Assembly (NCBI GenBank): GCA_039621445.1 | Contig: CP154955.1 | Span: 6,252,785-6,316,784, forward strand | Direction of reading: 5' to 3' | From: Euglena gracilis | Lineage: Eukaryota; Euglenida; Euglenophyceae; Euglenales | Length of the DNA stretch: 64,000 nt | Part shown: piece after piece, positions 10,720 through 23,590 of the stretch | How the letters are laid out: each line of letters begins with the position of its first letter | How positions within the stretch are numbered: the first letter of the stretch is position 1 | Made by a program: the position numbers and the translations under genes | Notes under the pieces: generated by a model | What the model saw: only the letters and a program-made list of their open reading frames with translations | What the model was told of the DNA's origin: nothing | The model's database searches: none

Positions 10720-12640
10720 ATTCCCTGGTGGTGGGCATGCAATCTATGAGGTTTTGCCAAAAAACCATGGGGGTCGCTAAGCAATGGTATGATCCAGAGG
10801 TGAAAGCCGCCCGCACTTATAACCTCCCCCCCCACGGGGTTTTTTTGGATCTTGTTTGGTGGTCGGCCCCTGAGAGGGGGGTGTCGAGGCTCAGTGTGTG
10901 ACCGAAAGAAGTCCAAAATACCTCCTATTTTTGCACCAGGGTAAACCAATCCCGGGGGGGGGGGGATGGGGGGTCACTTTCCACTCTGAAAAAAACCAGT
11001 CAGTCACTTTTTCTCCAAAAACCAGTCAGTGGGGGGATCGGCCACTCTTGAATGCGCTTATATTGGCAAAGAACTGGTGAACACATCAAACCAACCTGAA
11101 TAGTGTTTTTTTAAAAAACCTCAAAGTGCCGAAATTTGTTTGCATCCCAAAATTGACGCCCAAAAATGGACCCCCAAGTCCACGGGTCAGACCCCCAGCC
11201 TTTGAAAGCCTTTGGTGGTCCGCAAATAGAGGAAAGCAACCCCTCCGCACCCACCAGGGTTGGCCAAAGCCCACCAGCTTCCCCCATGGGTCACCAGTCA
11301 AAAGAACCTCTCTACCTCAACTTCATATCAATTCACCAAGACATGATCATTTTGATGTTTAAAAAAGGTTGCTCTCTTGACCCAAACCAAAGCCAAAATG
11401 GCAGAGTTAGGACCAGGGGTTTTTTAAGACTGGGGGGGGGGAGGGGGGTCCCCCCCACCCACCCCCTGGGGGGGGGGTCCCGGGGGACCACAAAAAAAAA
11501 TGGCCGAAAATCGCGAAAAATGCTAAAAATAGCATTTTTTCGGCGCCGAAAAGTATCCCACCCCCCTCCGGGGGGACCCCCCCGGAGGGGGGGCTCGGCC
11601 AGACCCACCCACCCTACCCCCCCTCCCCCCCTGGGGGTCCACTAAAAAAACCCCTGGTTAGGACCCCTCGTCGGCTGAATGGTTGGAGCCAGTTGTGGGA
11701 AACGGGGTGCCCAACTCCCCGAAGACCCCGAAGACCCCTCCGGTCCGGACCAAATGCCCCTCCGGATCCCCCTTCCGCGAAACGGGGAAAGGGGGTTGGA
11801 ACAAGGAGGGGGTGCCCCTTCCAACCCATGGGAGAATTTAGCCTTTCTTGGTGGTCGAGGGTCAAGAAAAGCTCTGAAACCCGGGGGGGGGGGTCGGCCC
11901 CATACATGTCTTTAAGGACGGGGGGGGGGGTTGCTGGGCTAGGGCTCTTTTTATTAATTTTTTTGGGCTGGACCCTCCAAAAGGGGGCTGGCTAGCAGGA
12001 CTAGCACCCAGCACCCACCCTGGGGGGGGGGGGTGCTGCGGCTGGGCTGGGCCAAAATCGGGGCTGGCTGCAGCACCCCGAAAGGGGTCTGCAAAACCTT
12101 AAAGAGATGAATGGTAGGCCTAAAAAAAAACGAGTCAGTCACTCTGAAAAAAACGACCTCCTGGGGGGTCCCATTGGCTACCTGCCACCCCCCCCCCTGG
12201 GATATTGGCCAGGTCAAATTGAGCCGAACTGCCAAGGGGGGGTCACCTTCCCCATACTTGGGCTCACATGCCAAAAATGGATGAACTCTCAAGGCACCCT
12301 ACCACCATTGGACATGAACTTGTGAACTGCGTGTTTTCAATCCCAACCACTTCATTAGATGAAGAGAACCTTTTTTGCGGGAAATACATTTAACAATGCA
12401 TTTTTGAACCGGAAATTGTTTTTCAAGTGGGGCCCCACAGCCCAGGGGGTCAACTTTGGTGGCCAAGTTCGGTCCAACAGCTCAGGGGGGTCTAATGGGG
12501 GGGGAATAAAATTGTCGTACGCCTGAAATACATTAACAAACTGTACTGACAATTACAAAAAAAAGGCTTGAAACAAAATAAAGCATATTCCTTCTTGATG
12601 ACCTCAAAACAGCCTGGGGGAATCTAGAGTTGACATTGTT
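10720..12640. other. Mosaic of dispersed G/C-tract repeats, no gene
   Basis: Contains AACCAGTCAGTCACTTT tags (10990-11030 and 12128-12140, also at 24680-24915). An element-like piece at 11530-11620 (TTTTCGGCGCCGAAAAGTAT, then CTCGGCCAGACCC) matches 59680-59785 and 62870-62985 in inverse. Many G8-G12 tracts. No frame with a recognisable domain. Confidence 0.5.
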
Positions 12641-12737
12641 CACCGGTTTATGCCGACATTATCCAATGATGTCACCCACCAGCACACATGCCCCAGCATG
12701 GGAGGAAAGTTTGTACAACAAGTTGCACCGCCCCCGC

Positions 12738-12878
12738 TTACTTCTGTGCCGCCAACTGGGCCAGCAGCTTCCGCTCGTTGTCCACCTCGTTGAGCTCCTC
12801 AAACTTCTTGCGATCCAGCACGCGCTGCTCGAGCGCCTTAGAGCCTGAACGAAAAAATACCGAGCAAAAAACAAAAGC

Positions 12879-12919
<41 letters not shown>

Positions 12920-15900
12920 ATGAGTATGCCATGTCCTTGCAACAGCCTTTAGCTGTCACAAAAATTGAAATGCTTTTATTTCAATGCCTCTCAAATCATC
13001 ATGCAAAAATCCCGAATCAGCCGCAAACGGCTAATGCCCAGGCGGGAGGTTGGCCAAAACGGCAAGTGGATAGTCACAAAGGCTTGCATTGTAGATCATC
13101 GGCCAACATTTTGAGATGTCTTAGAAAAAATCAACTTGTTGAACGGCTGAAAATAGCCAACGTGACAAAGGGGCAAATTGGCCTCAGGGAAGAATGCAAA
13201 AAAAATACAAAAAACAAACAAATTTATGTATAAAATGCATTGAAAAATTCCAAAAAATGCCACACCAAAAACAAGCGTTCAAATGACATCGCTGGTTTGC
13301 CAAATCGCATGCATAATAATTGAGAATGCAACTATTGTTAATGTAACATTGGTCCAAAATATGCGGTACCAACAACTTCAGTTGGCTGGTAGTAGAGCGA
13401 TTTGCCTGTGTAATTGCCCGAAAAAATTGGAAAAACAAAAAGAAAACAGAACCACAAAGTACAAGTTAATGGGACCCACAAAAACATATGGAGAGCGAAA
13501 TGGGGGGGGGGGAACTGTGGAATCCCGTCCCCTTCTGGTTTGACCCCCAGAAGGAGGGCGAGAAAGCCGACATCCAGCCCAGGAATAAAACAAGACATCG
13601 GTGTCAGTCACTCCCCCTTCAAACCCATGGATTCTATCACTTCCCTGAATACTGAAAAGCTCCCCAAACGACCCTGGAGTGAAAGGCAATCACCTCGTTC
13701 TTCGAACAAATCTGGGATTTTCTTCAACATGTCGTTCACGTCGCCCGTCAGGACAAACATCTGAGTTGAAACGGCGCGTTCACAGAAATTGCCTCAGCGA
13801 TTTTCAATCATGCCAAATACCCTGCTACGAAGGTATTGGTGGTCCTTGAACCCACCAAAGAGACCCAATGAAGACTAAATAGCCTTTAAAGTAGGGCCCC
13901 CCACATGGTGACTGAGAATATATCCTGCAAAAACAAGCAAGCAAAAGGCAGACCCGCAGGCATTTCAGTCTGTGTTGGACGGGAAAACGGCAAACCCAAA
14001 TTCATCGAAGCCCAGGTTGAAGAACTCAAATCCCCTCCCAAGGAGTGTTTGGTGGTGCCAAACATTTCCAAAACAAGAAATTTTACGGATTCAAACTGAA
14101 CCCCTGCCTGTCTGCTTCCTGTGCATGTTTGGGAGATGACGTCCAAAAACTGGGTTTCAAAAAAAGTGAAACCGAGCCTTTGCTGTGAGCTTAACTACCT
14201 CCCCCCCCCTTGTCGTTGACACGCCAATGCTCCAGGAAAGTGTCGTTGACACGGGGGGTGTGTCAACGACACGCCGTGTCAACGACACTGTACCATAAAA
14301 AATCGACCGCGCCAGCAACAATGAATGACCCCATGAATGCATGTCCGCCACATTGTGGCCGGTGCGAATGGGGATAGGCAATAAACCCCCCCCACTTCTA
14401 AACTCCCCGGGGTTTAATGGATCTGGTTTGGTTGGTCGGCCGAAGCGGGGGTTTATAAGTGGGGGGGGGGGGGGTGTTATAGGATCCGGAATTGTTGGTG
14501 AAAATCCGACAGCCCAAAATGACCCCGAAACCCCCCCAACTTGGCAATTTCCGTCCACAAACACACCGTTGGACCTCTCATATTGAACCAAATCCCCAAA
14601 TTTATAGGGGAAAACATTCGAAGCCACGGCTGGAAAGAAGATTCGACACATTTTTGAAATGTCCTGGCTGAAATTTTTCAGAAACTGTGGCCAACGCAAA
14701 AGAAAAAATATGTTCCAGGAAAGTGTCGTTGACACGGGGGGGGGGGGGTGTCAACGACACGCCGTGTCAACGACAAGGGGGGGGAGGTATGTCAATTAAT
14801 GTGTTCTGAATGTTTCAGTTGAAGAAAATTGCACACCGAAGCAGGCCGCTCCACATAGCGGAAGAGCAGCTCTGAGTTGGTGCTGCCTGAATCCCCGAAA
14901 TAAATCTTCCGCAGCTTCTCCAGGAACAGAGGAGACGATGGCACCTGTCAGGAAGAGAGATGTGTGCATGTGTGCGTGTGTGTGCATGTGTGCGTGCGTG
15001 TGTCTGTATGCGAGTGAGTGTGCACACACTGCCTCTGATCCAGGGCGGTCCTTAAGCAAATTAGAAAAAAAAACTCTGCTGTCCCAGCACACTCAATGAA
15101 AATAGACAAGAAAATGGACAGATAAATTTGGCATTCTTCGGCGACAACAGGTCGACATCAGGAAAAAAACTGGTTCTTGGCATCCTTGGACCATCGCCCA
15201 TCCACCCAAATCATCAAAAAATGTGTTTTTTTTGACTTTTCAATTATGGACCCGTTCAAATCCCAGTCCAGCCCTTGGTCGGCCCTTTGGCCGAAAGCGG
15301 GGCGGTCCTTAAGAAAATAAAAATAAAAAACTTTCCTGTCCCTTAAGGACCGCCCTGCTCTGATCCGGTTTTGTTGTCACCCCCACGTATAAGAATGTTC
15401 AAAGCCAAAAATTGGCAGTCATCATTTGTCTTTGTTCCTGGCAAAGGATCCAGCTCAGAGACCGCACCTTCATCTCGTTCATCTCAGTGCCGATCAGCTC
15501 GGCCGTGCCGTACACGTCCGCGGGCATGGTCTGCTCTAAGCAGCTGATCGCCTTCTCGAACATGACTGGGTTCAGCGCCTTCCCAGCCTCAACGATCTTC
15601 TCGCCCAACTTTTGGACCTGCGGAACAATAAATGCTCGAAATTAAAAGCAGACAAAATTCCAAAAGCCCCCCGCCAAATCTGAAGACGAAACAGTCACAA
15701 GAGGCGAATGAATTGACGCAAAGCACCAATGGTTTGCTGACCAAAGCCAGCTGGAAAAAAAAATACTCAAACTGCTTGAAAATGCACGTTCACAAATCGG
15801 GTGCCAACAAACACTTTGGGGTGACGACCAAACGGAACCTTCAATTCGCCCTTTTTGGGGGATGTGTTCATTTGAATGATAACCTCAATTTTGGTGCCAT

Positions 15901-16934
15901 TGATTTTATTTCCAACCATATTCCAAAACGCGGTCCCTCCATTTATGAAGAAAACTCATAAGGTTTCGGGGATTCCGCTACAAGCGCACCTCCAGCCGCC
16001 GAAGGCGGCGGTCCGCTACAAGCGCACCCCCCATTTTGATGGGATTTCTAAAAGAAATGAAGAAAAATCGCGCAGGTAGGGTGCAAATAGAAGCGCACCC
16101 CCGCCGCCGGAGGAGCCACTATAAGCACACGGGTGCGCTTATAGTGGACCGCCGGAGGACCTGAGCGACAGAGGCAGAGCAAAGAACCTTCAGAACAAAC
16201 CTGGAAAGCCCTTTCCCTTGCCCCCTTCCTTGTCCAAAACACGCCCCTGCCATCAACAGCCCCCCCCCCCCCCAACAGCACATATCCAGCACATATCACA
16301 TGGGGATTTTCATTTCACCACAATGGCATTGACACACATGGGTCATTGAAACACCCCCTGTGTCAAAGACACATTCCTGGAACGTTGCCGTGTCTTGGAC
16401 AAGGGGATCTTCGGAAGTGGGAAATTCTCACTTGACAGAATTTGGCCTGCTTTGCCTTTTCTGACACAGCATGGACGGCATGCTGGAGTCAAAGGGGGCT
16501 TTCAGAGTCAAAATGAGGTGGAATTTTAAAGCGGAGGGGAGGGGCCAGAAAAGCTCGCTTTTGGGCAAATTTCTGCCCAAACCCTGGGGGTAGTGCCTGC
16601 CTTCCCAGGCACTCAGGGCACTCAAGACCGGGGTTGGTCAGCCCCCCCCCCCCAAAGCAAAAATTTGTGAAAACAACGATGGGGAAAACAAACAAACAAA
16701 TATAAAAACATACATCACTCGAAAAGAATAAACTAAGATAAACCCAACACAGCAAAACGCCCAAATGTCGATGCATTTCCCCTCCGTGTCTCACTGCTTT
16801 CCAAATTAAAAATATGAAAATCTCTGGAAAACAAACCTCTTCATAATTGCGAGCCATTTCCGCTGCGATGGCAGTCTTCTTCTCCTGTGGCAGGTCCTTG
16901 CCAAGGGAAATATCGTACTCCAGCTGAGCGTTAG
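12738..16934 (-). CDS. Exons 2-6 (3' part) of a six-exon gene of unknown function
   Basis: Five exons were joined by splice sites and phase: 16934-16837, 15617-15468, 14944-14837, 13760-13694 and 12844-12738, ending in TAA. Each is bounded by AG before and GT after, and the phases fit exactly (2 nt carried in, then 0, 0, 0, 1 nt carried out and completed). With the exon at 25220-25148 they give 200 residues. The protein looks helical and charged: LPQEKKTAIAAEM (exon 2), KLGEKIVEAGKALNP and LEQTMPADVYGTAEL (exon 3), LEKLRKIYFGD (exon 4), FVLTGDVNDMLKKI (exon 5) and RKKFEELNEVDNERKLL (exon 6). I do not recognise the family; a coiled-coil complex subunit is a guess. Introns of 0.7-1.2 kb hold microsatellites (CAA near exon 6, GT near exon 4) and transposon copies. 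Exons are more G/C-rich at third positions than their surroundings. Confidence 0.75.
12879..12920. repeat. (CAA)n microsatellite
   Basis: About 14 CAA units, inside the last intron of the minus-strand gene, some 35 bases upstream of the exon 6 acceptor. Confidence 0.95.
14195..14789. mobile_element. GTCGTTGACA inverted-repeat element, long copy
   Basis: Ends are CTACCTCCCC and GGGGAGGTAT, followed inward by inverted TTGTCGTTGACAC clusters. The centre (minus strand) holds GCCAGGACATTTCAAAAATG and CACCGGCCACAATGTGGCGG, also present in the short copy at 63152-63510. Against that copy it carries about 240 extra bases (roughly 14363-14608) with G/C tracts. It sits in an intron of the six-exon gene. 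Confidence 0.7.
14951..15027. repeat. (GT)n/(GCAT) microsatellite
   Basis: Imperfect GTGTGTGCATGTGTGCGTGT run directly upstream (minus-strand sense) of exon 4. Confidence 0.85.
15960..16400. repeat. Intronic repeat cluster: GCGCACCC hairpins and a decayed GTCGTTGACA end
   Basis: 15975-16160 repeats CGCTACAAGCGCACC and its complement around GCCGCCGAAGGCGGCGG hairpins. 16310-16405 has GTGTCAAAGACACATTCCTGGA and GTGTCTTGGACAAGG in parts, a diverged end of the element at 14195-14789. Confidence 0.5.
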
Positions 16935-16999
16935 CTGCAGAAAAAATAGCCCAAATACAGTTAACCCAAAATAAGCATGTAAATAATACTCTGAATTTC

Positions 17000-18540
17000 G
17001 GGGCTGGGGCATTATTTGGGGGGAAGTAACCCCCCCCCCAAATAATACCCCCCCGGAGGATCATTTTTTTTGTCTGAAACCCCGAGGGGGGGGATTATTT
17101 GGGGGGGTAAATAGTAGCACCTGAAAATTTTCGAAATTTTTCGAAGTCCCATAGGACCCAAAATAGCACCCAAAACCCCCCTTTGGGGTTTTGGGTGCTA
17201 TTTTTGGACTTTCTCATTAAACTTAGCAATTTCGGAGGCCAGATGATCCAGAAAAATCGATCTTTTTCCGTACTTTGTTGTCAGAGATTGTGATCGGGCA
17301 TTTGCTTAAGGACCCCGGGGGGGTACTGGCTAGCCAATCGGCTAGACACCGGAAAAAATGGACTAGCTAGAACCCCCCCGGGGGGGGTCCGGGGGTCTCC
17401 CGAACTGGAAAAAAATTTTCCTCCGGCGCTGTGCGCTGGAGAAAAAATGAGGTTTTTAATAATAAGGTTTTTGGCTTAAACCCCCCCCACTTACTAACCC
17501 CCCCCCTCGGGCCGACCAACCAAACTGGGACTTATAACCCCCCCCCCTTCAGGGAAGAAAAATGGGAGCCACCGGGAACGATTTTTTCGGCCGCAAACCA
17601 CCAAAATCTAATTTTTTGACTCTTTTTTGAGATTTGGGACCCATATGGGAGGTCCTCCCAAAAACCACCCAAAACCCCATTTATTCACACCTTCCAAAAA
17701 TTCAACGTTTTCTCAAAAATTTGATTTTGAGAGGTTTTTGAAGCAAAAAAAAAATGCCATTGAAAGTCCAAAATTCAAAGAGAAAAAATCTCAATCTCAA
17801 TTTGATTATCCCAAAATTTGGTCCGCCTTTTTTGACCTTCGTTTTTTTCACCCCCGTCCTAAAAACTACCAATTTTTAACCTTTCCATCAAAAAATCAGT
17901 TTTGTTTTAAAAAAAAATGTGTTTTGGGTTCATTTTCAAAAAGAATATTTAAAAATTTTTCTGGCCAAAATCCACGTTTTCCCGAAATCGGTGAAAATGG
18001 TGTGGTGGGTGGGGGGGGGTCGACCACCCCCCCACCAGGCCTTCCTGTTCTGCCCTCCCCCCCCCCCACTTACCACCCTGGCTGTTTGGCCGATTCCCGT
18101 ACTGCCCTGGGTGTAATCGCCCCCATGTCAATGAAGGAATCGCAAGACCCAGGGGAGGGACGACTAATAGAGGGGGGGGATAAGCACCCCCCCCCTCTAT
18201 TTGCCCTAATAGTCGCCCAGGGTTGTCTTTATAAGTAAATGTCCAACATGGTGCCAGGAGCCCTTGGAGGTTTTATTCTTCTTATTTTTGCGTCCAGTCC
18301 AAGTTACGGCCAGGGTTCGATATAAGGACAGGTGGGGGCGGGTGGTCCGGACCCCCCCCCTGCGGGCCAGGGGGGGGGGTGGGGGGGGGACACCCCCCCA
18401 CCTGAACAATGGCGCGGTCCGGGTGACCGATTTTCGGCCCGGCGCAAAGCGCCGGGCCATAAATTTCACAGGCAAAGCAACAGCAATGCAATCATTTGCA
18501 AACAATCTGAGTGAAATGGTTGTGTGCTTTTGAGCGGAAA
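17000..18540. other. Intron DNA with hairpins and G/C tracts
   Basis: Includes a hairpin at 17170-17213 (AGCACCCAAAACCCC and its complement), a GGGTCGACCACCCCC palindrome at 18007-18045 shared with 23.1-23.6 kb and 49.0 kb, and a hairpin around 18160-18215. No exon was found here. This is part of the long first intron of the minus-strand gene. Confidence 0.4.
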
Positions 18541-18556
18541 CGGTAAGATGAGGGAC

Positions 18557-21486
18557 TCACTGTGTCGCCTCGGCATCCGAGACTTCGGATAGCAATGGTT
18601 CATCAGACCCCGAAGTGTCAACAATCAGGATGGATATATCAAAAATATTAACATCAGCAAAGGCGACAAAATTGCATGCATGCAATGACAAGAGTAGTAC
18701 CCGAAATGAAGATAGATAAGACAAATGAAGGGGATGTGTCCACATGAAACATTTACAGGCACAATCCATCACTGACTGATTGTTGTCAACAGGGGTCTCA
18801 TTTGCCCCGGTTTCCTCACTGCTGGAGGAATCCTCCACGGCAACAGAGCTTCAGAGCTAGGCTGGATTCTGCCCTTTTCCTAATGGTCACGCTAAAAAAA
18901 AATTTTTCGTGAGAAATGTTGCAGCCACGTGGAGTTTGCCAATGCGTCAACAACTTCAGCCTCAGAAGAACGGGGCATACGATGCCGCCGTGGGCGTTTG
19001 TGATACGCCTCAACGACAGGGGCGTAATCGTACAGTTGCCATTTCACAGAGTCCCTCATGACAATGGTGAGCTACTCTAAATGCGGCATGGCAAGGCGCC
19101 GCCGATCCTCTCGGATATGGGGATCAGCACTTGCGGACAAATCATTATTATCTGAAGAATTTGGCTGGAAAAAAATGCGTTGGTGGGAGTTGCCCTTTGT
19201 TTGCCTACACTCATGAAGCCACAAAACGCAAGCGAGTGGGAAACCCCAAAAGCTCCGTTGATTGATTGCTCCATCCATCCATGGATCCAAAAGCTCCATT
19301 GATCTCCGTTGATTTATGCGATTGAGTGTGCTGAACAGGCGCTCACACTCCACGGACGAAGCAGTGAGTGCAAGGGTGCACCGCAGGAGCACATGCATCC
19401 GCGGCCAACGAGTGCTCTGCCGGATGACGGGCCTCCACAGAAGCATGCTATCGCGCTTCTGTGTGGCGGTGCGAATAAGGCCTTGCGCAAGGACCTAGTC
19501 TCTGACTTCCCACACAAAAGGCCGTTTTCCATGCATTTTTTTCTGTGCAATCCAGGGTTTGAAACATCACACACTACTATCCGAAGCGAAACATGGTTCA
19601 TGGAGACCATAACAAGCAGAAAACATAACAACAACCCTCGTGATGACAAACTCAGCAGATGTGGTGAGGGGGAAAAAACAGCCTCGGCACCATTCTTTTT
19701 GGACCCCTTGCAAAGGATCCCGCTATGCGTGCACATTTTGCAAAAAATCATCCAACTCTTGCACTAGCCCGTGCACACAACCATCGCCAAATGTCGCCCA
19801 ATCTTTTGGAACCTTCTTAGTCGCAATGCACATCCAAATGACATGCACAGGTAAAAGGGGTCTGAAAGCATGTCCTTCTTGGACATCTCCTCATGGTAAC
19901 TTCGCCGGAAAGGGGAAAAAGCATGATGTCACACCCGAGGTAAAAAAAAAACAGGTCTCCACGTGCGCCATAGGTCCGGTGTGCGAGAGACGCTTGTGCG
20001 CCATTGTGGAGAACACAGCACACAGGTTCTCCAAGGTGCGCAGCGCATGGGCACTGTTGCCATGGAGGGCAAACGATTTAGTCCCAGGACACTTTTCTGC
20101 GGGAAAAAAATACCCTGAAAAAAATTCCCGTTGGCAGACTGGTGGGTGAATTGCGCAAAGAAAATCTTTGAGGCAGGGGAGGCCCCCATGCGTCTCAAGA
20201 CATTTTTGAACCGGCTGTGGAATAGGGTGATGGGCACTGTGCGTTGTGCTAAATGCTCTGCGAAATCAAGATCCAAGAGAATGTCGCGCAAACCTGCGTC
20301 ACTTGCAGACTTCCAAGGGATAACAGCATCGGGGGTATATAATAATCAACAGAAGCGAAAAAAAATTGCCCCCCAGCACGCCCCCCAAAAAAAAGAAAAA
20401 CAAAATGAAACCGATGGGAAGCCTGCCCGAACAGGTGCAACTGCAAAAGCGTTCTCGTCCACATGGAACGGCAACTGCAATTAATGCACGGCTTCCAATG
20501 CAATGGAACCATCAAATTTTAGGCAGGAGAAATAAAATAAATCAACGACACCATCCATGAAACAAATGCAACACTCATTCATCGTTCAAAGTACACAAAA
20601 CAGCCAATGCCTCCTGGAGGCCGGGTCGGCCAAGCCTTGCAACATCACGTGCTGCATGAGACTCCATGAACATCGCCATCGTTGTACGTGCTGTTCTCGA
20701 GGTTGGCAGCGTGCCAGCCACGTTGAAGCGATGCGTTGTGCACGATTCCGGCAATTGCACAAATGGTTCAAGGCAACCTCAAATGCAACGCTGTCAGCTG
20801 TCAAACAAATTTATTCAGCCTTTAAAAAAGATAGCAGGTTTTGCTGATCACATTGGAAAACTTGACAGAAAACAATATGCAAAACATGAGAACAAATATC
20901 TTGTGCAAGCCAATGAACAGATGCAATGAACAGTAATGAACAAGTGCAAAATTGTGAAGAAAATCACTGCGGACAGCCTTGTATTCCACAAAAAAAAGCT
21001 CTATCCCCGGTTCCTCTGAAGGTTGGCTGCTCGGCTGTGGAACAGGATGTGCTTCGACTGGTCGCACAGGACTTTTGTCATGCCTGGCATTGCAGGGTGA
21101 CGTTGCCGTGCTAGAAGAGGATGACTGTGCAGCGCGAGGAACCTCCACACCCTCAGGTGGAGTTGGCGCCACGTTGACGCAAAATCTCCATCACATCAAC
21201 AGCACCCCATTACAGACATTTTGGCTGCACACTGATGGACATTCACAATGGCAAACTGAGGGCAGCCCCATCCCGTAAGACCCAAGGAAACAACAACAAA
21301 AATAACAAAGCACATCACCGACAGTGGTGACAAAAGAGAGTTTGTTCTACAGCCTTCACCCTGGATCTCGGCAAGGAAGAAAAGCAGCCTTCGTTCTGTA
21401 GGGTCACGGAGGCGCGCTTCGGTGTACGCGTCCATCAGTTGCCGGCGATGTAGCAACCTGCCCCAGTCCATGATGTGTGGCAACAA
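18557..21486 (-). CDS. hAT-family transposase-like gene, multi-exon, probably degraded
   Basis: The clearest piece is 19446-19317: a minus-strand frame with ALTASSVECERLFSTLNRI, the hAT C-terminal dimerisation motif, next to RWPRMHVLLRCTLAL. Upstream exon-like pieces include 20096-19960, after the acceptor TTTCCCGCAG (HGNSAHALRTLENLCAVFST), 19850-19745 (KKVPKDWATFGDGCVHGLV) and 21486-21352 (HHRRQ-type start, RDPTERRLLFFLAEIQ before GTGAAG). Ser/Pro linker text lies at 21150-20985. The 3' part ends in an acidic tail (DEPLLSEVSDAEATQ, stop at 18557). I could not join all pieces in phase, so exon boundaries are tentative. A 17-bp duplication (ATCAA(T/C)GGAGCTTTTGG) follows the dimerisation motif and may disrupt it. 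No BED finger or DDE triad was located. It could be a decayed transposon or a domesticated hAT gene nested in the long intron. Confidence 0.5.
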
Positions 21487-21662
21487 CCTTCTTTTTTTTT
21501 GGCTGATCCAGCATGTTACATTCAGCGTGGTTTAATTTGGCAGAAAATATCTAAATGGTTGAAGCAAAAAAAAAACCAGTGAAATAATCATAAATAAAAA
21601 CACAAGAAGCAGAAAGAGAAGGGTGAGTCTAGCAGCTTGATGCACACTGCCGTTGTGCACAT

Positions 21663-22001
21663 TCATTTCTTGTTGGTTGCAATGCATGAACAAAGAAATG
21701 AATGATCCCATGCCTTCTCCCTCTTGGCAGCAGGCAGTCGATCCACGTGCCGGAAGAAAACGATGGCCTGGCTCAATTGTGCAGCCGTAAACTTCAGTGC
21801 CAATTTCTTCCCTTTTGCATTACATCCTTGTATACAGGTGTTACACTTGTATACAGGTGGCATACAAGTGTGCCACCTGCATTTGGAACAGCATGCAGCC
21901 GAGAGCAACACGGGTTTCCACCTCAAACAATTAAATCCGAATGCTTTCAGAAGCGACAAATAAGCAAGACATGTTTCAAACTCAGTCAGATACTTTGTCA
22001 A
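21663..22001 (-). CDS. Possible Cys-rich exon or small ORF of unknown function
   Basis: 112 codons. The C-terminal half looks like coding sequence (KLALKFTAAQLSQAIVFF, then HVDRLPAAKREKAWDHSF) and ends at TGA 21663. The N-terminal part has a Cys cluster (CCSKCRWHTC, YKCNTCIQGC) that overlaps a 14-bp repeat CTTGTATACAGGTG (two direct copies and one inverted partial copy, 21829-21875). It might be the first exon of the hAT-like gene; no motif confirms this. Confidence 0.35.
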   Translation of the reverse strand: MTKYLTEFETCLAYLSLLKAFGFNCLRWKPVLLSAACCSKCRWHTCMPPVYKCNTCIQGCNAKGKKLALKFTAAQLSQAIVFFRHVDRLPAAKREKAWDHSFLCSCIATNKK

Positions 22002-22059
22002 ACAGAGGCCAATCTGAAGCAGTTGGAGACAAAACAGGACATAACTTTGAAAACGAGGA

Positions 22060-23060
22060 TAATGAGAATCAATGGTAGGTCAACCACTATGAACTACGTC
22101 TCATATTTGTGACCACATTCATACAAATGTCACTGTTTGGTGTTGGTTTCACCGTCTCCGAGGGTGCAAAAAAAACAAAGGAAGTTGGCGAGACATCAGC
22201 TGCAAAAGAACAAGCAAATAAATGTGCAGTGCAGAGAGCCGAAAGAAAACATTTGGCTGTTGCAACAAAAAAAATTCCGAAAAACCCCGGCGCTTCGCGC
22301 CGGGGGGGGGATTGACCTTTTTGAGTGGGTCCCGGTACCCCTCCCTGAAATGTCAACATTCGAGTGACGAGACCAACCCCTGGTTTATTCGTTGGGTCTG
22401 GTGGCAAAGCCGTAAGTTGCATCCACTCGAGTCGGAAAGTCGCCTTAGTGGCGAGTGACACCAACTCGTCCTCAAATTTTTGTCTCGTGATCCCTCACTA
22501 GTGCCCCCCCTGCGGGCCAGGAGGGGTACGCCCTCCTTATATCGAACCCTGGTTACGGCCGTTTAGTGGGCCCACCCCCATCCCAAAAAAAAGCCTGTAA
22601 CAGTGGGTCTATCTGCGTATTTTAGAAATACACCACAATCCTCAAGAGACATCAAAATGGCCCAATAAGAGAATTCCCATGCAGCACCTTAAATAACGGC
22701 ACCTGGCTTTCCTGATAACTCCAAGGCTTGCTAAAATTATGCCCCAAATCCACAGCACCATTCTTTGGCCTGTTTTCCCGACCATTTTTGGCCGTTTTCG
22801 GGTAAAACAATTCTCAAAGCATCTCGAAAATGAAGCAAAATAAAACAAATGTTTAGAATATCAAAAATGAGGTCTCAGCAAATCAGTTGATCCAAATCGT
22901 TCTTGTGTCTGGGAGTCCCAAAACACGCGGCCCGTCAATACCTTGCCTCAGATTTCTTTTTCCAATTGCATCATATCTGGAGTCAAAAAAAACTCATCTT
23001 CAAATTAAAAAATCAAGAAAAAAAATCCCTGGTGGAGCCCACCAACACCACCTTCTCAGG
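22060..23060. other. No recognisable gene
   Basis: A short GGCGCTTCGCGCC hairpin with a G tract (22288-22310), two copies of TGCGGGCCAGG-type text and short A-rich runs. Frames of 60-125 codons on both strands lack motifs. Part of the long first intron. Confidence 0.35.
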
Positions 23061-23075
23061 TAGACCCCAAAATTG

Positions 23076-23590
23076 GCGCGGAGCCGGGAAAATAATTTGT
23101 AAAAAAAATCTTGAAATGTTGTGGTGTGGTGGGGGGTCGACCAACTTTCCAGTGGGGGGGGTCACACCCGCTACAGTCTGAACCGTAATCTGATTTTCCC
23201 GCAACTCCCCGCTTGGTCCAGGTGCACCAATTATGCCCCCAAACAGTGCTGCAGGCTTCCAACGCTGCTGTTTTCAGCCATTCTGGAGTCAAAAAATATA
23301 TTTTCTCTTTCATTTTTCTTCCAAAAATCACGAGGAATCAAAAGGAATGTCCCCCCCCCCCTGCATGGTGGGTGGAGGGGGTCGACCACCCCCACCACCT
23401 CTTCCCGTATATCCGGGAGCACCAATTCTCGACCCCAAAATTTTCCCCGGCGCTTTTGGAGCCGGGAAAAATTTGTTAAAAAATCTTGAAAATGCTGTGG
23501 TGGGTGGTGGGGGTCGACCACCCCCCCACTTCCAGGTGGGGGGGTGGTCGACCCCCCACCAGGTCTTCCCGTGCAGCCCTGACTACACCT
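23076..23590. repeat. GGGTCGACC palindrome repeats, two to three units
   Basis: AGCCGGGAAAA, AAAATCTTGAAA and GGTGGGGGTCGACC recur at 23081-23145 and 23450-23520, about 367 bases apart, with a related middle piece at 23340-23420. The GTCGAC-centred palindromes are shared with 18007-18045 and 49033-49075. Confidence 0.65.
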
